Positions 27,626 to 34,749 of a stretch of 64,000 nt of DNA are shown piece after piece. A model generated the notes under the pieces. That model was given only the letters and a program-made list of their open reading frames with translations, was not told the origin of the DNA and did no database searches. The stretch is from Pseudomonas grimontii. Its GTDB lineage: Bacteria; Pseudomonadota; Gammaproteobacteria; Pseudomonadales; Pseudomonadaceae. Location: assembly GCF_007858185.1 (NCBI RefSeq), contig NZ_VFES01000014.1, positions 155,839 through 219,838 on the forward strand, given 5' to 3'. Each line of letters starts with the position of its first letter. Within the stretch, counting starts at the first letter, position 1. A program made the position numbers and the translations under genes.

Positions 27626-28627
27626 ATGACTCTTCGTATCGCAATCAATGGTTTTGGCCGTATCGGCCGTAATGTCCTGCGCGCACTGTATACCCAAGGC
27701 TATCGCCAGGATTTGCAGATCGTCGCCATCAATGATTTGGGCGACAGCTCGATCAATGCCCACCTGCTTAAATACGACACCGTCCATGGCACTTTCGATG
27801 CAGAGGTCGCCCACGATCAGGAAAGCCTGACCGTCAATGGTGACCGGATTGCCGTCAGCGCCATTCGCAACCCGGCCGACCTGCCGTGGGCTGCGCACAA
27901 GGTCGACGTGGTGTTCGAATGCACCGGTCTGTTCACCGACCGCGACAAGGCTGCCGCCCATATTACCGCCGGTGCACGCAAGGTGATCATCTCCGCCCCG
28001 GCCAAAGGCGCGGACGCGACCGTGGTCTACGGTGTGAACCACGACATCCTGCGTCAATCCCACCAGATCATCTCCAACGCGTCGTGCACCACCAACTGCC
28101 TGGCGCCGGTCGCCCAGGTGCTGCACCGCGAGCTGGGCATCGAAAGCGGTTTGATGACCACGATCCATGCCTACACAAACGACCAGAACCTGACCGACGT
28201 CTACCACACCGACCCGTACCGCGCGCGTTCGGCCACCCAGAACATGATCCCGAGCAAGACCGGCGCCGCCGAAGCGGTCGGGCTGGTGCTGCCGGAGCTG
28301 GCAGGCAAGCTGACCGGCATGGCCGTGCGTGTACCGGTGATCAACGTGTCGCTGGTGGACCTCACCGTGCAGTTGAAGAAAGAAGCCACCGCCGACGAAG
28401 TCAACGCACTGCTCAAGGAAGCCAGCCAACACTCGAAGATCCTCGGCTATAACACCCTGCCGCTGGTTTCCAGTGACTTCAACCACAACCCGCTGTCGTC
28501 GATCTTCGATGCCAACCACACCAAGGTCAGCGGCAAGTTGCTGAAAGTGCTGGCCTGGTACGACAACGAGTGGGGCTTCTCGAACCGCATGCTGGATAAC
28601 TGCCTGGCGCTGTGCAACGCAGAGTAA
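27626..28627 (+). CDS. gap: Glyceraldehyde-3-phosphate dehydrogenase, type I
   Basis: Oxidises glyceraldehyde-3-phosphate with NAD and phosphate to 1,3-bisphosphoglycerate. 333 residues. It has the NAD-binding start LRIAINGFGRIGRNVLRAL, the catalytic Cys in SNASCTTNCLAP, and YDNEWGFSNRMLD near the end. This copy sits with edd/glk, as the catabolic gapA of Pseudomonas does. Its ribosome site is weak (AGGC) and the leader is short, with a HexR operator 24 bases before the start. A GI REPIN follows. Confidence 0.96.
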   Translation: MTLRIAINGFGRIGRNVLRALYTQGYRQDLQIVAINDLGDSSINAHLLKYDTVHGTFDAEVAHDQESLTVNGDRIAVSAIRNPADLPWAAHKVDVVFECTGLFTDRDKAAAHITAGARKVIISAPAKGADATVVYGVNHDILRQSHQIISNASCTTNCLAPVAQVLHRELGIESGLMTTIHAYTNDQNLTDVYHTDPYRARSATQNMIPSKTGAAEAVGLVLPELAGKLTGMAVRVPVINVSLVDLTVQLKKEATADEVNALLKEASQHSKILGYNTLPLVSSDFNHNPLSSIFDANHTKVSGKLLKVLAWYDNEWGFSNRMLDNCLALCNAE

Positions 28628-28647
28628 CCCCGTCTTGTGATGAGCTT

Positions 28648-28739
28648 ATGTGGGAGGGGGCTTGCCCCCGACGGCGGTGGGTCAGTTATGAATGTACTGC
28701 TGACACACTGCAATCGGGGGCAAGCCCCCTCCCACATTT
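28648..28739. repeat. GI-type REPIN between gap and the ECF sigma gene
   Basis: Inverted TGTGGGAGGGGGCTTGC arms with a spacer of about 45 bases. It separates the central-carbon block from the iron block. Confidence 0.9.
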
Positions 28740-28782
28740 GATCTATGTACGCCTGCAGAAATAGCCACTTGCCATTTAAGTT

Positions 28783-28801
28783 GATGATAAGCATTATCAT
28801 T
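28783..28801. promoter_or_regulatory. Fur box upstream of the ECF sigma gene
   Basis: Centred on the palindrome TGATAAGCATTATCA (28785-28799) and close to the GATAATGATAATCATTATC consensus. It lies 26 bases before the sigma-factor start, so iron repression is expected. Confidence 0.85.
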
Positions 28802-28826
28802 AACTGCAAATCGGTCTGGTATCACT

Positions 28827-29345
28827 GTGAGCCAATCTCGCTTCAATCAAGTCTTTCTCACCCAACGGGTGATTCTGCTACGCACCTTGCAGCGGATGGT
28901 GAATAACCACAGCACCGCCGAGGACCTGTTGCAGGAAACCTACCTGCGCGTCACCCGGGCCCTCAGCGAGCGGCCGATCGATCACCTCGAACCCTTCGTC
29001 TACCAAACCGCGCGTAACCTGGCGCTGGATCACTTGCGTTCGCGCAGGATTCAGGCGCGTACGTTGCAGGAAGATGTACCGTTGGACATCCTGCAAAGCG
29101 TCGCCGCCCCCATCAGCACCCCCGAAGACGCAACCCAGGCCGAGCAATTGCTTGAGCACCTGAGCATCAGCCTCGGCCAGTTGAGCGCTCGCCAGCAGCA
29201 GATTTTCATCCTCAACCGCCTGCACGGGTGCAGTTACCAGGAGATTGCCGATCAGTTGGACGTGTCCTTGAGCACCGTGCAAAAGGAACTGAAATTGATC
29301 ATGGCTATTTGTGTAGGTGTGGCCGAAAGACTGGATCGGCCTTAA
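28827..29345 (+). CDS. ECF sigma factor, iron-starvation (FecI) type
   Basis: 172 residues from a GTG. The sigma region 2 core is STAEDLLQETYLRVTRAL with FVYQTARNLALDHLRSRRI; region 4 is LSARQQQIFILNRLHGCSYQEIADQLDVSLSTVQKEL. Together with the following FecR-like gene and a TonB receptor carrying a signalling domain, it forms a classical cell-surface signalling unit (compare HxuI/HasI for heme). A Fur box directly upstream implies expression under iron limitation. The ribosome site is weak. The target promoter is presumably that of the receptor gene. Confidence 0.9.
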   Translation: MSQSRFNQVFLTQRVILLRTLQRMVNNHSTAEDLLQETYLRVTRALSERPIDHLEPFVYQTARNLALDHLRSRRIQARTLQEDVPLDILQSVAAPISTPEDATQAEQLLEHLSISLGQLSARQQQIFILNRLHGCSYQEIADQLDVSLSTVQKELKLIMAICVGVAERLDRP

Positions 29346-29419
29346 GCTTCAGCCGACAGAAGTGTCGATCCAAGCTGTAGGAAAGATGAATAGAACGTGG
29401 CGAAGACCCGAGGAACACC

Positions 29420-30388
29420 GTGACGGACCCGAATAAACTGCGCCCCCATGAGCTGGCTCATGAGGTGTTGCAAGACACGGCGATGGACCAAGCCCTCGAC
29501 TGGCTGATCGCCTTGCAGTGCCCAGCGCCTGGGCAGCAGGCCAAGTTTGAAGCCTGGCTGGCCCAAGACCCCGCCCACGTCCACGCCTTCGGCAAGGCCC
29601 AGGCCGCCTGGGGTGGCGCGCCGGTACACAGCGCCGCAGTCGCCCTGGCCGCGCCGCGCAAGCCCAGCGGCTGGCGCCGGATCAAGCCGCACTGGAAACC
29701 GCTGGCCACCGCCGCCGTGCTGTTGATCGGCCTGTTCAGCTTCAGCAACCTGCCGGTGCGCCTGCAAGCCGACCATCTCACGGTGGTGGGCGAACGCCAA
29801 CGCCTGCAATTGGACGACGGCTCGAAAGTGTTGCTGAACACCAATTCGGCGTTTTCCAGCAGCATCAAGGACCACCAGCGCATCGCCCGCCTGTATCAGG
29901 GCGAAGCCTTTTTCGAAATCATGCCCGGCCATGGCCTGCCGCTGGAGATCGACGCTGGCCCCGTGCGCGCCAGCGTGCGTGATACCGCCTTTGCCGTGCG
30001 CTACCTCAATGGCGAAGCCCAGGTGCAGGTGCAACGCGGCGATGTCGACCTGAGCAACACCTTCGACGATGCCCGCGTACGCCTGCGCGCCGGGGAAAGC
30101 ATCCGCATCGGGCCCAAGGGCTTTGGCCAACCGGCCAGGCTGGATGCCAACAAGGACCTGGCCTGGGTACAAGGCCGGCTGATTTTCGAAAACTGCCCGA
30201 TGAGCGAAGTACTCGCCGAGTTGCGTCGTTACTACCCCGGTTGGATCGTCAACACCAACGACAAGCTCGCCAGCGTTGCCGTCACCGGCAATTACCGCCT
30301 TGATCAGCCCCTCGACGTAGTGCGCTCGCTGGCCCACATCACGTCCGCCACGTTGACGGAATACCCCGCGCTGGTGATCTTGAACTAA
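29420..30388 (+). CDS. FecR-family anti-sigma/sigma regulator
   Basis: 322 residues from a GTG with GAGGA upstream. The N-terminal cytoplasmic DUF4880-type segment (about 20-65, AMDQALDWLIALQCPAPGQQAKFEAWLAQDPAH) holds the sigma factor. A single membrane helix is at about 95-112, and the periplasmic FecR domain follows (LQLDDGSKVLLNTNSAFS, ARLYQGEAFFEI, AVRYLNGEAQVQVQRGDVDL), then an STN-like C-terminal region. It passes the receptor signal to the ECF factor encoded 75 bases upstream. It is separated from the receptor gene by a Fur-like site. Confidence 0.9.
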   Translation: MTDPNKLRPHELAHEVLQDTAMDQALDWLIALQCPAPGQQAKFEAWLAQDPAHVHAFGKAQAAWGGAPVHSAAVALAAPRKPSGWRRIKPHWKPLATAAVLLIGLFSFSNLPVRLQADHLTVVGERQRLQLDDGSKVLLNTNSAFSSSIKDHQRIARLYQGEAFFEIMPGHGLPLEIDAGPVRASVRDTAFAVRYLNGEAQVQVQRGDVDLSNTFDDARVRLRAGESIRIGPKGFGQPARLDANKDLAWVQGRLIFENCPMSEVLAELRRYYPGWIVNTNDKLASVAVTGNYRLDQPLDVVRSLAHITSATLTEYPALVILN

Positions 30389-30406
30389 ATGAGAATTATT
30401 TTTACT
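30388..30406. promoter_or_regulatory. Fur-box-like site before the heme receptor gene
   Basis: ATGAGAATTATTTTTACTC, starting at the last base of the FecR-gene stop codon, resembles the GAGAATTATTTTTA-type Fur sites common before Pseudomonas siderophore and heme receptors. Confidence 0.6.
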
Positions 30407-30505
30407 CGATAGCCCTCGGCGGTACGTCTCGTCTTAGCCAATGCAACTGATTCCTATTTGATTCGGTTCGCAACTATAAGATTCGTACCTTCCGGAGCGC
30501 TCTCG

Positions 30506-33070
30506 ATGTCCTCTTGCTTCAACCGCCGGTCCTCCTCGCCCGTGCTGTCCTTGCTGACCGCCGCCATCCTGCTGGCCGGTTCGCCAGTGATGGCCGCGAC
30601 TGCCGCCGAACCTACCGCCCGCAGTCACGGTAACTACAGCTTCAGCATCGAGCAGCAGCCACTGGTCTCGGCCCTGAACGCCTTTACCACCGTGACCGGC
30701 TGGCAAGTCGGCCTGCCCGCCGAGCTGGGCCAGGGCGTGTCGTCCCCTGGCGTGCGCGGCGCACTGTCGCCGGAGAAAGCCCTGGACCGGCTGTTGGTGG
30801 GGACCAACCTGAGCTACCGCAAGCTGGGCAATAACAACATCGTGCTGGAAAAGCGCACGGCGGGCAGCACCCTCAACCTGCAACAGGTGACCATCAGCGC
30901 CACCCGTAACGAGCAGGATGTGAACAGCGTACCGAGCACCGTCAGCGTGCATGAACGCGAAGAGCTGGACCGCCAGAACGTCAACAACATCCGCGAACTG
31001 GTGCGCTACGAGCCCGGCGTCTCGGTGGGCGGCGCAGGCACCCGTGCCGGCAATGCCGGCTTCAACATCCGCGGTATCGACGGCGACCGCATCCTCACCC
31101 AGGTGGACGGTGTGGAAGTGCCCGACAACTTCTTCAACGGCCCCTACGCCAAGACCCGTCGCAATTACGTCGACCCGGAGATCGTCAAGCGCGTCGAGAT
31201 CCTGCGCGGCCCGGCCTCGGCCCTCTACGGCAGCAGCGCCATCGGCGGCGCCGTGAGTTACTTCACCCTCGACCCGGATGACATCATCAAGCCCGGCCAG
31301 GACGTCGGCGCACGCCTGAAGACCGGCTACAGCTCCGCCGATGAAAGCTGGCTCACCTCCGGCACTGTCGCCGGCCGCGTGCAGGACTTCGATGGCTTGC
31401 TGCACCTGAGCCAGCGCAACGGCCACGAGACCGAGTCCTACGACGGCAACAACGCCACCGGCCTGGCCCGTACCGGCGCCAACCCCGAGGACGCGCGCAC
31501 CACCAACATCCTGGCCAAGCTCGGCTGGAACTATGGCGATGACAACCGCCTGGGCCTGACCTATGAGAAGTACAAGGATGATCGCGACGTCAACCTGAAG
31601 AACGCGGTGGGCGGCCCGTTCGTCGGCGGCCGAGGCTTCAATCTCTACCGCGATCGTCGTGGTAACGACACCATTACCCGTGAACGTTTCGGCCTGGAAA
31701 ACAGCTTCGCCCTTGAGTCGCCGATTGCCGACCGGATCAAGACCAGCCTCAATTACCAGATCGCCAAGACCGACCAGACCACCGCCGAGATCTATCAGTC
31801 AGGCCGTCGTGTCCTGCGCACCCGCGACACGCTCTACCAGGAAAAACAGTGGATTTTCGATGCCCAGTTGGACAAAGCGTTCAGCCTCGGTGAAACCGAT
31901 CACCAAGTGACCTACGGCACCACCCTCAAGCAGCAGAAAGTCACCGGCTCACGGGAGGGCAACGCGACCTGCGTGGCCGTCGGCAGTGGTTGCACCGCCA
32001 TCGGCGCGCCCAGCCCGATGGCCTCCGACAGTGTGAAGAAGTCCAGCGACTTCCCCGACCCGACCATCAACACGTATTCGCTGTTCGCACAGGACCAGAT
32101 CAGCTGGGACAAATGGACCTTCCTGCCCGCCGTGCGCTACGACTACACCCAGCTCAAACCCAAGCTGACCCAGGAGTTCCTCAACACCGTCAACCCGACA
32201 GGTGCGGACCCGGTGAGCGACAAGGAAAAAACCTGGCACCGTGTGACGCCCAAGTTTGGCCTGACCTATGCCCTGACCGATCAATACACCTGGTTCGGTC
32301 AATATGCCGAAGGTTTCCGTACGCCATCCGCCAAGGCGCTGTACGGCCGCTTTGAAAACCTGAACCTGGGCTACACCGTCGAGCCGAACCCCGACCTCAA
32401 GCCAGAAACCAGCAAAGGCATCGAAACCGGGATTCGCGGCAAGTTCGACGAAGGCTCCTTCGAGATCGCCGTGTTTTACAACAAGTACCGCGACTTTATC
32501 GACGAAGATAACGCCGTCGTCGGCGGCACCGTTGAGCAGTTCCAAGCCGTCAATATCAAGCGCGCCACCATCAGGGGGACCGAAGCCAAAGGCCGCCTGA
32601 ACCTGGATGCATTCGGAGCCCCGCAAGGGCTCTACACCCAGGGTTCGGTGTCCTATGCCTACGGCCGCAACGACGATAACGGCGAGCCGCTGAACAGCGT
32701 CAACCCGCTCAAGGGCGTATTCGGCCTGGGCTACGACCAGGACAACTACGGTGGCCTGTTGAGCTGGACCCTGGTGAAAAAGCAGGATCGCGTCGACAGC
32801 AGTACCTTCCACGCGCCGGACGGCGACACCAGCGGCCCCTTCAAAACCCCTGGCTTCGGTGTTGTCGACCTGACTGCCTTCTACAAAGTCACCAACGACG
32901 TGACCATCAACGGCGGTCTCTACAACCTCACCGACAAGAAATACTGGAACTGGGATGACGTGCGCAGCTACGACAGTGTCGGCGAAGCCGCTGTGACCGG
33001 CCCGGCCAACCTCGACCGCCTGACCCAGCCAGGCCGCAACTTTGCGATCAACGTGATCTGGGACATCTGA
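30506..33070 (+). CDS. TonB-dependent heme/hemoglobin receptor with signalling domain
   Basis: 854 residues from the ATG at 30506, after which a signal peptide ends near VMAATAAE; the frame is open 16 codons earlier. An N-terminal STN signalling domain (about 45-110) is followed by a TonB box/plug region (TISATRNEQDVNSVPS onward) and a 22-strand-type barrel ending in NFAINVIWDI. The heme-receptor FRAP and NPNL motifs appear as FRTPS and NPDL. No His lies between them, where several heme receptors coordinate heme, but two Tyr do. HxuA- or HasR-like. It works with the upstream sigma/anti-sigma pair, and a heme oxygenase follows. Confidence 0.85.
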   Translation: MSSCFNRRSSSPVLSLLTAAILLAGSPVMAATAAEPTARSHGNYSFSIEQQPLVSALNAFTTVTGWQVGLPAELGQGVSSPGVRGALSPEKALDRLLVGTNLSYRKLGNNNIVLEKRTAGSTLNLQQVTISATRNEQDVNSVPSTVSVHEREELDRQNVNNIRELVRYEPGVSVGGAGTRAGNAGFNIRGIDGDRILTQVDGVEVPDNFFNGPYAKTRRNYVDPEIVKRVEILRGPASALYGSSAIGGAVSYFTLDPDDIIKPGQDVGARLKTGYSSADESWLTSGTVAGRVQDFDGLLHLSQRNGHETESYDGNNATGLARTGANPEDARTTNILAKLGWNYGDDNRLGLTYEKYKDDRDVNLKNAVGGPFVGGRGFNLYRDRRGNDTITRERFGLENSFALESPIADRIKTSLNYQIAKTDQTTAEIYQSGRRVLRTRDTLYQEKQWIFDAQLDKAFSLGETDHQVTYGTTLKQQKVTGSREGNATCVAVGSGCTAIGAPSPMASDSVKKSSDFPDPTINTYSLFAQDQISWDKWTFLPAVRYDYTQLKPKLTQEFLNTVNPTGADPVSDKEKTWHRVTPKFGLTYALTDQYTWFGQYAEGFRTPSAKALYGRFENLNLGYTVEPNPDLKPETSKGIETGIRGKFDEGSFEIAVFYNKYRDFIDEDNAVVGGTVEQFQAVNIKRATIRGTEAKGRLNLDAFGAPQGLYTQGSVSYAYGRNDDNGEPLNSVNPLKGVFGLGYDQDNYGGLLSWTLVKKQDRVDSSTFHAPDGDTSGPFKTPGFGVVDLTAFYKVTNDVTINGGLYNLTDKKYWNWDDVRSYDSVGEAAVTGPANLDRLTQPGRNFAINVIWDI

Positions 33071-33078
33071 CAAAGCTT

Positions 33079-33121
33079 TCCTCACCTCGTCGAAATTTCA
33101 GCGGCGAGGTGAGGATTTTTT
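33079..33121 (+). terminator. Terminator of the heme receptor gene
   Basis: TCCTCACCTCG (33079-33089) pairs with CGAGGTGAGGA (33105-33115), followed by six T. It implies that hemO is partly or wholly transcribed from its own promoter. Confidence 0.88.
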
Positions 33122-33204
33122 ACTGTGCCGCGTCTTCTTGTTCGTCTAGTTGATAACAGCTCTCTTTAGGGCAACAAGGCGCTCCCCTTCTCAAGGACTT
33201 TTTC

Positions 33205-33813
33205 ATGACCGCTTCTCCTACCGCAGAACGCCCAAGCCTGCGCTCCCAGCGCCTGAACCAGATCACCCACGCGCCGCACACCAAGCTGGATGCACTGGTC
33301 AAGGCCCACGCCCCGTTTGAAACCCAGGCCAACTTCGCGCGTTTCGTGGTCGCGCAGTACCTGTTTCAGTCGGAACTGGCGCCCCTGTACAACGATGCCG
33401 AACTGATCAAGATCGTGCCTGACCTGGCCGAACGCTGCCGCGCCGAGGCCGCCAAGCTGGACCTGGCAGACCTGGATACCGAAGTGCCTGCCCCGGTCGC
33501 GGGTGCACTGAAGAACCCGAGCAAGGCCGAAGCCCTGGGCTGGCTGTTCGTGTCCGAAGGCTCCAAGCTGGGCGCTGCGTTCCTGATCAAGCGCGCCGTA
33601 GGCCTGGGCCTGAGCGAAACCTTCGGTGCCCGCCACCTGGGTGAGCCGGCCGGTGGTCGCGCCGAAGGCTGGAAAAGCTTCACTCGCACCCTGGATGCGC
33701 TGCAATTGAGCGCCGAGGAAGAAGCCGCAGCGGAAAAAGGCGCGGTGGATGCGTTTGTACGCTTCACCGTGCTGCTGGAACAGGCGTACGCTAGCGCCCC
33801 TGAAATTGCCTGA
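33205..33813 (+). CDS. hemO: Biliverdin-producing heme oxygenase
   Basis: 202 residues, the size of bacterial HemO/PigA proteins. The proximal heme ligand is a His in NQITHAPHTKLDALV (H22 or H25). The distal helix glycines lie in GWLFVSEGSKLGAAFL, the conserved helix next to heme. It opens imported heme to biliverdin, CO and free iron. AAGGA lies about 8 bases before the ATG. Its place behind a heme receptor completes an import-and-degradation set; a heme ABC transporter is not in the window. Confidence 0.9.
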   Translation: MTASPTAERPSLRSQRLNQITHAPHTKLDALVKAHAPFETQANFARFVVAQYLFQSELAPLYNDAELIKIVPDLAERCRAEAAKLDLADLDTEVPAPVAGALKNPSKAEALGWLFVSEGSKLGAAFLIKRAVGLGLSETFGARHLGEPAGGRAEGWKSFTRTLDALQLSAEEEAAAEKGAVDAFVRFTVLLEQAYASAPEIA

Positions 33814-33838
33814 TCGCCCACATTGAAATGCAATCAAC

Positions 33839-34156
33839 TGTGGGAGGGGGCTTGCCCCCGATGGCGGAGGGTCAGTTACCTATTTGTTGGCTGATGCACC
33901 GCTATCGGGGCATGGGTATCTACACAACTTTTCAGCCCCTGACAAATCTCCCTGTGGCGAGCGGGCTTGTCCCGCGTTGGGCTGCGTAGCAGCCCAGTAA
34001 AGCAGAATGCGGTGTATCAGAAACTCCATAGCGGCTGTTTTTGGGCCGCTACGCGGCCCAACGCGGGACAAGCCCGCTCGCCACAGGGGAACTCGCCAGT
34101 CTCTGAAAATTGTGTAGATACCTATGGCTATCGGGGGCAAGCCCCCTCCCACATTT
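33839..34156. repeat. GI-type REPIN split by an insertion
   Basis: The left arm starts at 33839 (TGTGGGAGGGGGCTTGC) and the spacer runs to 33910. The right arm resumes at 34127 and ends in CCCACATTT. Removing the insertion and one copy of the 10-bp duplication restores a normal REPIN of about 92 bases. Confidence 0.88.
33911..34126. mobile_element. 216-bp MITE-like element with GII REP arms
   Basis: Terminal inverted repeats of 24-25 bases (33911-33935 and 34103-34126, beginning CATGGGTATCTACACAA and CATAGGTATCTACACAA when read inward) are flanked by the direct duplication GCTATCGGGG (33901-33910 and 34127-34136). Inside lie GII-type REP arms (about 33951-33995 and 34043-34086), so almost the whole element can fold into one long hairpin with a loop of about 47 bases. 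It has no coding capacity and would need a transposase in trans. Confidence 0.85.
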
Positions 34157-34207
34157 AAACCGCATGTCAATGCCGACTCTTTTGTTATCCCCTACTTTGC
34201 ACACACC

Positions 34208-34609
34208 ATGACCCGCAAACCCCAATCCACCTCGAAAATCGCGCAGATCCTCTTCGGCCTGCTGGCCTACGTCAGCCTCGGCATCGGGCTGGTGGCGATT
34301 GTCGTGCCGGGTTTGCCCACTACCGAATTCATCCTGCTGGCCGCCTGGGCCGCGACCAAAAGCTCGCCGCGTCTCAGTGCCTGGTTGGAAAACCACCGCC
34401 TGTTCGGGCCGATCCTGTTCAACTGGCGCAACGGCAAGATCATCGCGCGCCAGGCCAAAGTCAGTGCCACCGTGAGCATGCTGCTGTGCGCCATCCTGAT
34501 GCTGGTGATGCTCGACCACGGCTGGCCGATCTACCTGGCGATTGCCGGGATGAGCCTGGGCAACCTGTGGATCTGGTCACGCCCCGAACGGCTCGCACAG
34601 CCCGTGTGA
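34208..34609 (+). CDS. YbaN-like (DUF454) inner-membrane protein
   Basis: 133 residues from the ATG at 34208; the open frame upstream runs through the REPIN and is not real. It has the DUF454 pattern: helix LFGLLAYVSLGIGLVAIVVPGLPTTEFILLAAWAATKSSPRLSAWLENHRLFGPILFNWRNGKII, followed by two further membrane helices (about 80-115). Four short membrane segments are likely. The function is unknown; a link to heme or iron genes has been noted in some bacteria. Here it lies downstream of hemO but behind the MITE/REPIN. Confidence 0.8.
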   Translation: MTRKPQSTSKIAQILFGLLAYVSLGIGLVAIVVPGLPTTEFILLAAWAATKSSPRLSAWLENHRLFGPILFNWRNGKIIARQAKVSATVSMLLCAILMLVMLDHGWPIYLAIAGMSLGNLWIWSRPERLAQPV

Positions 34610-34749
34610 CGCTGGCTGTAGGTGTTTTCCTACCGCCCATCGCCTATCTCTCATGAATTGATCTGTTACGCCGATGTTTCAGACATAGCGCTGAATGGAC
34701 TTGGCCCTGGATTGCATGCATTTCCACACGCCCATTCGCGAGTGAACCT

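Larger units (their letters stand above)
33814..34207. other. 394-base intergenic region filled by a disrupted REPIN and a MITE-like insertion
   Basis: No gene is visible. It contains a GI REPIN (33839 to about 34156) split by a 216-bp inverted-repeat element at 33911-34126. The remaining 50 bases before the YbaN gene show no clear promoter. Confidence 0.85.

Noticed and set aside
34124..34207. N-terminal extension of the YbaN-like gene into the REPIN
   Set aside because: The added residues are translated REP sequence. The ATG at 34208 gives the normal family length.
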